Positions 33,543 to 41,434 of a stretch of 64,000 nt of DNA are shown here, piece after piece. The number at the start of each line of letters is the position of its first letter. The first letter of the stretch is position 1. The DNA is taken from the NCBI RefSeq assembly GCF_022271435.1, contig NZ_JAFIQY010000031.1, positions 39,302 through 103,301 of the forward strand. Direction: 5' to 3'. The stretch comes from Streptomyces monomycini. Lineage in GTDB: Bacteria; Actinomycetota; Actinomycetes; Streptomycetales; Streptomycetaceae. Below the pieces are notes generated by a model that saw nothing but the letters and a program-made list of their open reading frames with translations, ran no database searches and was not told the origin of the DNA. A program made the translations under genes and the position numbers.

Positions 33543-34172
33543 ATGACCACCACGTCCGGGACCGTGACCCGCACGGCACGCGCCACCGTCACCGCGGCCG
33601 CCGCCCTCCTGCTCACCTTCACCCCGTCCCCGCCGGCCGCCCACGCCGACGACCCGCCCGGCGTCTCCGAGGACACCGCCGCCCCGGTGGAGATCGACCC
33701 GAAGGACCCCGACCTCCGGATGGTCCAGGGCGCCACCCTCGCCCCCGCCAAGGTGCTCAACATCAAGTCCATCGTCGAGACCGACGACGGCGCCGAACGG
33801 CGGCAGGACACCAACTCCAACGTGACCTTCGCCCTCCAGGCCGAAGTCCTCTTCGCCAAGGACAGCGCCGAACTCTCCTCCGACGCGCTGTTCCGCATCA
33901 CCGCCATCACCACCGAGATCAAAAAACAGCACGCCACCAACCTGCGCGTCTTCGGCTTCACCGACAACCTGGGCTCGGACACGCACGGCCTGGTCCTCTC
34001 CAAGGAACGCGCCAACGCGGTCCAGCGCGAACTGGCCGACGGCCTCGGCGCGGCGGTCACCTTCCAGATCCGGGGCTACGGCGAGCAGTACCCGATCGCC
34101 GACAACGCCACGGAGGACGGCCGCAAGAAGAACCGCCGGGTCGAGGTGAGCTTTCCGCGTACGGGGAAGTAG
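33543..34172 (+). CDS. OmpA-like peptidoglycan-associated protein
   Basis: The 209-residue secreted protein has a signal peptide (hydrophobic stretch at about residues 15-32, cleavage near AHA) and a C-terminal OmpA domain (about 100-209). It includes VLFAKDSAELSSDALFRI, VFGFTDNLGSDTHGLVLSKERANAV and GYGEQYPIADNATEDGRKKNRRVEV. This fold binds peptidoglycan; in a Tad locus it may anchor the pilus base to the wall. The start lies 3 bp after the lipoprotein stop. Confidence 0.9.
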   Translation: MTTTSGTVTRTARATVTAAAALLLTFTPSPPAAHADDPPGVSEDTAAPVEIDPKDPDLRMVQGATLAPAKVLNIKSIVETDDGAERRQDTNSNVTFALQAEVLFAKDSAELSSDALFRITAITTEIKKQHATNLRVFGFTDNLGSDTHGLVLSKERANAVQRELADGLGAAVTFQIRGYGEQYPIADNATEDGRKKNRRVEVSFPRTGK

Positions 34173-34191
34173 GGAAGTCGCCGGGTTCCGC

Positions 34192-36867
34192 TCACGAAGT
34201 CCGCACCACGCGCGCCCTGCCCTGGGTACGGAAGCCGAGGGCATGCCGGTAGATTTCCGGCATGCGGTAGCGCCCGTCGGCGTCCCGGGCCAGGGCGCCC
34301 CACTGCTCCAAAGCCTCGACATCATCCGGGGACAGGTTCAGGTCCTCCGCGTAGAAAGGCATTCTGACGTCGTCGGAGAAGGTGCCCATCTGCCGCAGGA
34401 GTTTCCCGAGGCGGGGATTCTCCTGGTTGATCTCATCCACCTTCGCGCGGCTGCACGCGCCCAGAGCGCGACGCATGGCCGCCGGTGCCAGCACGCGGTC
34501 CGGCCAGCGTTCGTCACCGATGGAAGCATCGGCCGCCTCGCACAGGAACCGGACGACGTCGCGGGCCTGGATCTGCTCGTTGAAGTCCGCGAGCGCGGCA
34601 GGAACCCAACGCTCCGTCCATGCTTCACGTGATTTCTCGGTACCGAGCTTCGCGCCCCAGAGAGGGGTGAGCGCATGGACGATTTCTTCGTAGGACATGT
34701 CCGCGATCGGAGACGCCGATGCCTCCACCGCTTCGGCATTCGACGCGATCCACAGGGAGAGCCTGAGCGCGTCCTCGGTGTCCCAGCGCAGCTCGTAAGG
34801 GGCGTAGCGGTCGAGGAACTGCCCGAGATTCTGTTTGATCGCCGAGCGGACCAGGTCCTGCCGTACGAATACCACGAGGCCGAGCGAGCGATTGCGGAGG
34901 CGGCGGAGCCAGGCCGGGACCTCGATGAGCAGGGTGCGCAGGGCCATACGCCGAGGCTCCGCGTCCAGGGTCTCCAGCCAGTCCTCCAGGCCGTCGAGAA
35001 CGAAAAGGCAGGCTTCGGTCGAGTCCAGTGTCCGCCGGACGAGGAATTCCTCGGCCGATACCTCCCGTTCGGCACCGGCTGACCAGGCCAGACATTCCAG
35101 CCAGCGTTGTCTCCAGAACTCCGCGTCCTGAGCCCGGGAGTCCCCGAGGCCGGCGTTCAGATGACTGCGGATTTCGTCGGCGGTGACGCCTTGTCCTCCT
35201 GCCGCGCGGTCCCTGAGTGCTTGCGGAGAAAGCATGCCGGTCCTCGGCTCCGCGATGTTGGCCGGGTCCAGGACAGGAATGACCATGGCGGTCCGGTCCA
35301 CGCTCTGACCGTTCTCGTGCGCGAAAGCATCCCAGGTCTCCGCACTGCACATGCGGGCGAACGTGAAGGTCTTGCCCGCGCCTTTCGCCCCGACGACGAT
35401 CGCTACGGGAAGGTCGGTGCTGTGGTCCGCGATCAGCCGGCGCACCGGCTCGGTCGTGAGGAATCCGAGGCTGGAGTCCATGCCCTGCCGCTCGGCGAAG
35501 ATGAGACGGCCCGCTGTGCTCTTCAGCGTTCGGCGGCGTTCGTCCAGGCTCGACGGTTCGTCCGAAGGCGTCGCTGCTGTCTGGGTGAGGCTGGGGGCGA
35601 ATTCGCTCAGCAAGCCGGGAAGACCGCAGCGTCGGATGACCTCCACCACCGCGTCCCAGCCCTGCGGAAGCGCGAGCAGTTCCTCCCGGAACGGGCTCAA
35701 CAGTGGTGCGGTCAGCACTTGTTCGTCCACGGCGAGATCTTCCGAGGTGTACTCGTCGGTTGCCGCCATGGCGATGGTGGACGACAGGGCCGCGGACAAG
35801 GTCCGGCGCGCCTCCTCGGCATGGAGGTCATGGGTGTCGAGCCGGTACTGCGTCACGATCGCGCCGGGAGTCGGGTCCGTACGTGCCACTGCCGGGGACT
35901 GGCAGCCCAATTGCCGGATCATCGCTTCGGTCCCTTGCAGGGACTGGCTGCTGACCGTGGTGACGAAGATCCGCGTCACGCGGGGGTCCAGCAGCACGGG
36001 TGCCGACAGCTCGGAGGCTCCGGCCCGCAAGTCCATCACGACGGTGTCGGCCTCGGCCGCGACGGCCAGGGCGGCGAGTGATTCGCTGAGGAAGTACGGT
36101 GAGCGGTCCTCGGTCAGCAGGTCCGTCGGGCCGATGCGCGGCGGGCCGAGCCGGGTACGCCGGCTGACCGGGAGCACGGTGATGCGGCCCGGCCCCGGGT
36201 AGCGCGAGACGCTCTGGTTGGGAAGGTACGCGGCGGCGATCTTCACGGCCGGCGTGGGGTCACCCTGTCGGGAGGAGTGCAGGAGAGCGAGGACGTCCTC
36301 GTACGCGATGTCGCATCGCCCGCCCTGCGCCTGGTACATCCAGGTGATGCCGGGAGCTTCCAGGTCGGCGTCCACGAGGAGGACGTGCTGGCCCTGGGAC
36401 GCCAGGAAGTCGGCCAGCGCGACGGAGTGCAACGTGCGTCCCACGCCGCCCTTGAAGGAGTGGAACGCGATGAGTTGCTTGTCGCCGGCGAACTGCGGGT
36501 CCCCCGGCCGGGGCAGCGCATCTCCCAGATCCGAGGTGACGCGGCGCTCGGTGAGTTTCGGGCGGCGCGGGGCCGATCCGGAACCGAGAGCTTCGACCAG
36601 TCGGACGGGCAGTGACTGGGGGGCGTGAGCCACAGGACGGTCGAGGAGGAGCTCCAGGCCCGCGTCGTGCCCGACGGTCGACCCGAGGCCGAACTGGCCG
36701 TCCAGCCAGTCGCGAACGGTCCGGTTCTCCGTTCCCGGGCGGACAGTCAGTTCCAGTGCGTCCCACCAGGCATCGACCTCCAGCAACCACTGCGGCCACT
36801 GGCCTTCGGTGGCAGCCTCTGCCAGTCGGGAGTCGATGTCCACCCAGGTGAAGAGCTTGCCGGCCAT
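34192..36867 (-). CDS. Large protein with KGGVGR-type ATPase and a second P-loop NTPase domain
   Basis: The 891-residue protein has a Trp-rich N-terminal helical region (1-125). A SIMIBI ATPase domain follows, with the deviant P-loop FKGGVGRT (138-145), VLLVDADLEAPG (162-173) and TVVMDLRAG (275-283). A second, STAND/AAA-like NTPase has Walker A GAKGAGKT (493-500), Walker B ACLFVLDGLED (619-629) and sensor arginine in VVFVRQDLVR (666-674). A winged-helix-like tail spans 800-885. KGGVGR ATPases paired with NTPase modules are known from bacterial conflict systems, but no effector function is proven here. The start at 36867 follows AGGAAAGGA; a TTG at 36876 overlaps the upstream stop. Confidence 0.85.
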   Translation of the reverse strand: MAGKLFTWVDIDSRLAEAATEGQWPQWLLEVDAWWDALELTVRPGTENRTVRDWLDGQFGLGSTVGHDAGLELLLDRPVAHAPQSLPVRLVEALGSGSAPRRPKLTERRVTSDLGDALPRPGDPQFAGDKQLIAFHSFKGGVGRTLHSVALADFLASQGQHVLLVDADLEAPGITWMYQAQGGRCDIAYEDVLALLHSSRQGDPTPAVKIAAAYLPNQSVSRYPGPGRITVLPVSRRTRLGPPRIGPTDLLTEDRSPYFLSESLAALAVAAEADTVVMDLRAGASELSAPVLLDPRVTRIFVTTVSSQSLQGTEAMIRQLGCQSPAVARTDPTPGAIVTQYRLDTHDLHAEEARRTLSAALSSTIAMAATDEYTSEDLAVDEQVLTAPLLSPFREELLALPQGWDAVVEVIRRCGLPGLLSEFAPSLTQTAATPSDEPSSLDERRRTLKSTAGRLIFAERQGMDSSLGFLTTEPVRRLIADHSTDLPVAIVVGAKGAGKTFTFARMCSAETWDAFAHENGQSVDRTAMVIPVLDPANIAEPRTGMLSPQALRDRAAGGQGVTADEIRSHLNAGLGDSRAQDAEFWRQRWLECLAWSAGAEREVSAEEFLVRRTLDSTEACLFVLDGLEDWLETLDAEPRRMALRTLLIEVPAWLRRLRNRSLGLVVFVRQDLVRSAIKQNLGQFLDRYAPYELRWDTEDALRLSLWIASNAEAVEASASPIADMSYEEIVHALTPLWGAKLGTEKSREAWTERWVPAALADFNEQIQARDVVRFLCEAADASIGDERWPDRVLAPAAMRRALGACSRAKVDEINQENPRLGKLLRQMGTFSDDVRMPFYAEDLNLSPDDVEALEQWGALARDADGRYRMPEIYRHALGFRTQGRARVVRTS

Positions 36868-36872
36868 AACGC

Positions 36873-37289
36873 TCAAGATCCTTTCCTGGCGTCCTTCACC
36901 AGTGACTTCAAGGCTTCCAGTGCAGCCTTCTGATCAGCTGCGCACAGTTCCGCACCATAGCGCCACGCCTCGTGGAGCTGATGGCTCTCGATCCAGGCGT
37001 TGTCCTTGTGCCGACGGCAGCGCAACGGGTCCTGCCCGGCGGTGGGGTCCTGGAGGTTCAGCGCCTTGGCCAAGCGGCGCAGATTGTGCGATCGCAGGTC
37101 GACAGGCAGGGCGGAAGTGTCCTCACGCTGCAGGATCCACCGCAGTACCTCGGCCTTCAGCCCGCACTCGGCAGCGTAGAAGAGCAGTAATCCGCTGCTC
37201 GCGCAGTCTCCTGCCTGCTCGGCAAACTCCCCCTGTTTCGCGAGCCGCTCGCGGCTTCGCCGCAGCTCGCTGACCCCCACATCGACCAT
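36873..37289 (-). CDS. HEPN-like small helical protein paired with the KGGVGR NTPase
   Basis: The 138-residue all-helical protein has CASSGLLLFYAAECGLKAEVLRWI at about residues 29-52. LPVDLRSHNLRRLAKALNL lies at about 61-79, and NAWIESHQLHEAWRYGAEL further on. These match the two-helix core and HNL/HDL turn of HEPN-like domains, a fold that includes RNases and conflict-system effectors. A classic RX4-6H catalytic motif is not clear, so RNase activity is uncertain. It lies immediately upstream of the KGGVGR protein, almost overlapping it, so the two are co-translated. The start is uncertain, with no strong ribosome-binding site. Confidence 0.65.
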   Translation of the reverse strand: MVDVGVSELRRSRERLAKQGEFAEQAGDCASSGLLLFYAAECGLKAEVLRWILQREDTSALPVDLRSHNLRRLAKALNLQDPTAGQDPLRCRRHKDNAWIESHQLHEAWRYGAELCAADQKAALEALKSLVKDARKGS

Positions 37290-37352
37290 CGCATCAGCGT
37301 ACTGGTTGGAGGGCCGCCCCCCACCGGGCGATCGCCGGCCCGGACCCGAGTA

Positions 37353-37370
37353 TTGAACTGACCGATCCAA
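37353..37370. promoter_or_regulatory. TetR operator, copy 1 (upstream of tetR-type gene)
   Basis: TTGAACTGACCGATCCAA at 37353-37370 has TTG(G/A)A...TCCAA arms. The same element, TTGGACCGACCTATCCAA, recurs before the MFS gene. It lies 20 bp before the TetR start and between the divergent HEPN and TetR genes. Confidence 0.65.
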
Positions 37371-37389
37371 TACCTGTACCGTCCTCCCC

Positions 37390-37971
37390 ATGCCCCGCCC
37401 CAGGAAGTTCGACGAGGAGCGGGCGGTCGGTGCCGCGATGGACGCGTTCCGGACCGCCGGCTACGAAGCCACGTCCACGCAGGACCTGTGCGAGGCGACC
37501 GGCCTCGGGCGCAGCAGTATCTACAACACGTTCAAGAGCAAGCACGATCTCTTCGAGCGGGCGCTGGACCGTTACATGGCGGAACGGAACGGCGAGCTGT
37601 TCGCGTTGCTGGAGAGCGACCTGCCGGTGCGGGAGAAGATCCGTACGCACCTCCGGCGCGTCGTGGACGAGGAGTGCGACGGCGAGGATGTCCGGCGCGG
37701 CTGCCTGGTCGTGAACACCGCCGTCGAGATCGCAGCCCGCGACGAGGAGGTCGCGGGCGAGCTGGCGCGGGACTACCGGCTGCGGCTGGAGGCGATCCGC
37801 GCCGCGATCGCGTCCGGGCAGCGGGACGGCGACATCGACGCGGGCAAGGATGCGCGCACACTCGCCCATCTGGTCATCGCGGCCGTCGGCGGCCTGCGCG
37901 TCTCGGCGCGCTGCGGGGCCGACCGCGTGGCGCTCGAAGGAGTCGTGGAGGGCTTCATGGCAGCGTTGTGA
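37390..37971 (+). CDS. TetR-family repressor of the adjacent MFS exporter
   Basis: The 193-residue regulator has the N-terminal HTH FDEERAVGAAMDAFRTAGYEATSTQDLCEATGLGRSSIYNTFKSKHDLF (split here only by family boundaries, about residues 7-55). The C-terminal helical ligand domain includes RRGCLVVNTAVEIAARDEEVAGELARDY, which is typical of AcrR-like repressors of efflux pumps. It precedes the MFS gene by about 100 bp. Matching operators occur upstream of both genes, supporting autorepression and control of the exporter. The ligand is probably a drug-like molecule transported by the pump. Confidence 0.9.
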   Translation: MPRPRKFDEERAVGAAMDAFRTAGYEATSTQDLCEATGLGRSSIYNTFKSKHDLFERALDRYMAERNGELFALLESDLPVREKIRTHLRRVVDEECDGEDVRRGCLVVNTAVEIAARDEEVAGELARDYRLRLEAIRAAIASGQRDGDIDAGKDARTLAHLVIAAVGGLRVSARCGADRVALEGVVEGFMAAL

Positions 37972-38021
37972 CGTGCTGCTCCACTCGCGGCCCGACCGGG
38001 CCGCTTCCTTTTGGCTCCGTT

Positions 38022-38039
38022 TTGGACCGACCTATCCAA
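38022..38039. promoter_or_regulatory. TetR operator, copy 2 (upstream of MFS gene)
   Basis: TTGGACCGACCTATCCAA at 38022-38039 is a near copy of the 37353-37370 site, 31 bp before the MFS start. The two copies define the probable TetR recognition sequence. Confidence 0.7.
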
Positions 38040-38069
38040 TACCCAACCCTCATCGGGAGTACGCACGTC

Positions 38070-39293
38070 ATGCCCATAGCCGTCTACCTCCTCGGCCTGG
38101 GGATCTTCGCCCAGGGAACCTCCGAGTTCATGCTCGCCGGACTGCTGCCCAACGTGGCCGCCGACCTCGGCGTCTCCATCCCCGACGCCGGGCTCCTGGT
38201 GTCCGCGTTCGCCATCGGCATGGTGGTGGGCGCGCCCGTCCTCGCCATCGGCACCCTGCGCCTGCCGCGCCGCACCGCGCTGATCGCCTTCCAGCTCGTC
38301 TTCGTGGCCGGGCACGTGGTCGGCGCGCTGGCCCCGGGATACGGGGTGCTGTTCGCGACGCGGGTCGTCAGCGCCTTCGCGTACGCGGGCTTCTGGGCGG
38401 TGGCCGCCGCGGCGGCGGTGAGCCTGGTGCCCGCCGACGCCAAGGGCAAGGCGCTGTCGGTCGTCGGCACCGGACTCGCCCTCGCCACGATCGTCGGCGT
38501 ACCGGCCGGCACGGTGCTGAGCCAGCACGCCGGGTGGCGCGCGGCCTTCTGGGGCGTGGTCGCCCTGACCGCCGCCAGCCTGGCCTCGCTGCTGGCCGCA
38601 CTGCCCGCCACCCGTCCGGCCGCAGGTGAACTCCCCTCCGTGCGGCGCGAGATCGCGGCCATGTCCCGTCCCGCCCTGTGGGTCTCCTACCTCCTCACCA
38701 CCTTGAGCTTCGGCGCCGCCATCGTCACCTTCAGCTATCTCACGCCCCTGCTGACCGAGGTGAGCGGCCTGCCGGCGAGCCTGGTCCCGGCCGTCCTCGC
38801 GCTGTACGGGGTCGGCGGCCTCCTCGGCATGACCCTCGGCGGACGCACCGCCGACCGCCACCCGCTCCGCACCCTCTTCCTGGGCATCGGCGGACTGACC
38901 GCCGCCTCCGCCCTGCTCGCCCTGACGGCCGAGAACCTGCCCGTGACCATCGCCCTGGTCTTCGCCCTCGGCCTCACCGGCTACATCACCAACCCGGTGG
39001 TCCAGTCCCGCGTCTTCACCCTCACCCCGAACGCCCCGACCCTGGCCCCCGCGGTCAACACCTCCGCCTTCAACGTCGGCATCACCCTCACCCCGATGCT
39101 GGGCGGCCTGACGATCGACGCGGGCTTCGGCTACACGTCGGTGGCGTGGGTGGGAGCGGTGGTGGGCGTGGCGGCCCTGGGGGCTGCGCTCTGGGCGGCG
39201 GTTCTCCAGCGCCGTACGCAGGCTCGTACGGTGACGGATCGGGCGCCGGTCGCGGTCGATACCCGACGGGAGGCGCTGACGGCGGCCGACTGA
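38070..39293 (+). CDS. MFS drug exporter (Cmx/AraJ-like, 12 TM)
   Basis: The 407-residue protein has 12 predicted membrane helices. The family N-terminus is MPIAVYLLGLGIFAQGTSEFMLAGLLP, and SAFAIGMVVGAPVLAIGTLRLPRR gives motif A. RVVSAFAYAGFWAVAAAAAVSLVP and VVGTGLALATIVGVPAGTVLSQHAGWRAAFW give the antiporter motif C. This is the chloramphenicol/sugar-efflux (Cmx, CmlR, AraJ) branch of DHA1 transporters. The substrate is not determinable here. The ATG at 38070 follows CGGGAG. Confidence 0.92.
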   Translation: MPIAVYLLGLGIFAQGTSEFMLAGLLPNVAADLGVSIPDAGLLVSAFAIGMVVGAPVLAIGTLRLPRRTALIAFQLVFVAGHVVGALAPGYGVLFATRVVSAFAYAGFWAVAAAAAVSLVPADAKGKALSVVGTGLALATIVGVPAGTVLSQHAGWRAAFWGVVALTAASLASLLAALPATRPAAGELPSVRREIAAMSRPALWVSYLLTTLSFGAAIVTFSYLTPLLTEVSGLPASLVPAVLALYGVGGLLGMTLGGRTADRHPLRTLFLGIGGLTAASALLALTAENLPVTIALVFALGLTGYITNPVVQSRVFTLTPNAPTLAPAVNTSAFNVGITLTPMLGGLTIDAGFGYTSVAWVGAVVGVAALGAALWAAVLQRRTQARTVTDRAPVAVDTRREALTAAD

Positions 39294-39302
39294 ACGGCAC
39301 GG

Positions 39303-39695
39303 TCAGCGGTACAGCTCGCACCACACGATCTTGCCGTCCACGCCGAGCCGGTTCGGGTCGAGCGCGTACCAGCCCCAGTCGTCGGCGCTCGCCCCCACGA
39401 GCCGCAGGCCGTGTCCGGCGCCGACCTGGGCCGGCGTCGGGCGCTCGGCGATGCCGGGCAGGGTGCGGCCGGTGTCCCACATGCTCATACGCACCACGCC
39501 GTCCTCCCAGGAGAGCCGAAGCTGCGCCGGTCCGGGTGCGTGCAGGTGGCAGTTCGTGGCGAGCTCCGAGGCCAGGAGCTGTGCGCGGTCGCCGAGTTCG
39601 TCGAGCGAGTACCGGTCCAGTACGAGACGCACGGTACTGCGGGCGATGCCAGGGCTGAGGGGGTTTTGAGGGAGCCGAAGGCTGTATTCGCGAGC
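39303..39695 (-). pseudogene. ATP-binding (HATPase) regulatory protein, N-terminally broken
   Basis: The frame encodes REYSLRLPQNPLSPGIARSTVRLVLDRY, then LGDRAQLLASELATNCHLHAPGP and VGAGHGLRLVGASADDWGW, the fold of RsbW-like anti-sigma/ATP-binding proteins common in Streptomyces. Homology continues upstream of any start to about 39695, where a TAG and unrelated sequence follow. The true start has been lost; only a GTG at 39632, inside the domain, could be used, giving 109 residues. It lies head-to-head with a truncated DUF5753 gene, suggesting one deletion removed both 5' ends. Confidence 0.7.
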
Positions 39696-39696
39696 C

Positions 39697-40356
39697 TACG
39701 GCTGTGCCGACGCCGCGCTTGTGGAGGCGCTTGCCGCCGTGGCGGCCGGCGGGAAGCGCGGCTGGTGGGAGGATTACCGGGAAAAGTTGCTTCCGGGCCT
39801 GCTCGACCTCGCGGAGATGGAGCAGAATGCGACTGCCATAAGAACTGCGCAAGTGTCGCACCTGCCCGGCTTGTTGCAGACGGCTGACTATGCTCGCCTG
39901 ACCTTTCTGCAGAATGTTCCCGAGCCCTCTCCGCCGCATGTGGAGCACCTTGTGTCCCATCGGATCAAGCGGCAGGAGGTTCTGTATCGACAGTCTCCGG
40001 TGCCATACACGGCAATCATTCACGAGGCCGCGTTGCGCATGGAGTTCGGTGGGCGCTCCCTTACGCGGAAGCAGCTTGAACACATCCTCGCCATGGGCGA
40101 GCGAGAGCGGATCACGGTGCTGGTGATTCCGTTCTCGGCGGGGATCTTTCCGGGTGCGGGACAGACGGTGACCTACGCGGAGGGGCAGGTCCCGCAGCTG
40201 GACACGGTGCAACTCGACACCGAGCACGGGGCGATGTTCGAGTACGCGGATGCCCAGCTGGACAGGTACCGCACGTTCATGCGGCGCTTCGAAGCCATGG
40301 CGCTTGATGCGTCCGCTTCACGGGGCGTCATCCACACCATCGTCAACGACCTCTGA
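39697..40356 (+). pseudogene. DUF5753/XRE-type regulator lacking its DNA-binding domain
   Basis: The frame codes for ALVEALAAVAAGGKRGWWEDYREKLLPGLLDL, then QVSHLPGLLQTADYARL and VPYTAIIHEAALRMEFGG, and ends HTIVNDL. This is the DUF5753 C-terminal region of Streptomyces helix-turn-helix regulators (usual length about 280). The N-terminal XRE domain of about 75 residues is missing. A GTG at 39721 is available without a ribosome-binding site. Without the HTH it cannot act as the usual regulator. Confidence 0.75.
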
Positions 40357-40368
40357 GAGGAAGCGAAC

Positions 40369-40513
40369 GTGTCCGTACCCAACTGGCAGAAGTTCGTACA
40401 GTGGCAACGCGAGCAACTGTGTCGAAGTCGCGGCGCCGACTGCTGACGCGGCGCTCATCCGCGAGAGCGACGATCCCTCCGGTAATAGTCAGCGTCAGCT
40501 CCGTCGCGCTTGA
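40369..40513 (+). pseudogene. DUF397 gene with frameshift
   Basis: A GTG with GAGAGGAAG upstream starts SVPNWQK, the normal DUF397 N-terminus. The frame then goes wrong at AAGTTCG (about 40390). In the adjacent frame the protein resumes as SYSGNASNCVEVAAPTADAALIRESDDPSGN, ending at the TGA at 40511-40513. A two-base loss or one-base gain explains this. DUF397 proteins normally partner with DUF5753 regulators; here all members of the cassette are broken. Confidence 0.75.
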
Positions 40514-40973
40514 TGGACTGGTGCGGGTCCGTTCGGAGTGACGTGATCGGTCGATGAGGTCGCGGACTCCGGCGCGGTCGGTGTGCGCATAGTCCTACAG
40601 GCGTACCGGCGGGCGCGCCATGCGGGTCGGAGTGGCGTGGTCAGGGTCGTGTTGACGGGCTGAGGGCGCTGTTTCCGGGGGTTGTGGGTGGGGGTGGCGC
40701 CTGGAAGGGGTAATTGGGGTGGCTAAGGCAGGTGAGTTGGGGCTGGAAGATAGTACATATGCGGGTATGTGCCCTATGGTCGTTTTCGCACCGCTCATAC
40801 GCGATCAGCTGGAAGCGCATCGCGCGGGCCTGCCTGCCTGCTCCTGCCCTGGGAGAGGCCGGTCCGCGGCAGGGAGACGAGCCACCAGCTGATGCGGCGT
40901 CCGGGCGGTGCCGAATTGTCGGGTGGGCGGAGGGTCGGGCCGAAGGGCCGGACCGGTAGGCCGGGCTGGAGGG
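40514..40973. other. 460-bp region without a recognisable gene
   Basis: No frame shows homology I recognise. An AT-richer patch with ACATA...TATGT arms around TGCGGG lies near 40758-40773. The sequence follows the decayed regulatory cassette and may be further debris. Confidence 0.4.
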
Positions 40974-41402
40974 TCAGGGGGTGTCGATCGTGAGGCGGGT
41001 GCCGGGGCGCAGGCCCCAGCGGGGCATCGCGCCGGCTTCCGCCTCCAGTACGTGCCGGGCGCGGAGGCGGGGGCGGCCGAGCCGTCCCGGCCGCATGGTG
41101 TGTACGGCGAGCACGGTGAGGTCGCGGGTGAGGTACGCGACGTCGATGGCGAAGCGCATACGGAAGGTGTGTACGCCGCTCGCCGGGGTGAGGAGCAGGG
41201 CGCCGTCGATGCCGTCGCGGCCCAGCAGGCCGCGGGAGCGCGCCCGGTAGGAGGCGGCGATCTCCAAGGGGATGGCCACGGGGGCCGAGGGAGTGGTCGG
41301 GGCGGTCGTTCCGGGGGGCGGTGGTTCGTTCGCGGGCGTCGTTTCTCCGGCGTCGGTCTGTACGAAGCGGAGCGTTCCTGATCCGTTCTGCCAGCGGGGC
41401 AT
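40974..41402 (-). CDS. DUF192 family protein
   Basis: The 142-residue protein has the DUF192 core: LEIAASYRARSRGLLGRDGIDGALLLTPASGVHTFRMRFAID (about residues 45-86), then ARHVLEAEAGAMPRWGLRPGTRLTI near the end. A Pro/Thr-rich insert of about 27 residues (17-43) separates the first strand from the core. Family members are small beta-barrel proteins of unknown role, often exported or near pilus genes. Only 32 bp separate its start from the divergent prepilin peptidase, so the two share a promoter region. Confidence 0.85.
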   Translation of the reverse strand: MPRWQNGSGTLRFVQTDAGETTPANEPPPPGTTAPTTPSAPVAIPLEIAASYRARSRGLLGRDGIDGALLLTPASGVHTFRMRFAIDVAYLTRDLTVLAVHTMRPGRLGRPRLRARHVLEAEAGAMPRWGLRPGTRLTIDTP

Positions 41403-41434
41403 GGGAAGCGTTTTATCAGCCTAGGGTCGGCCGT

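Noticed and set aside
40514..40973. Possible insertion-sequence remnant
   Set aside because: No terminal inverted repeats, target duplication or transposase fragment could be recognised.
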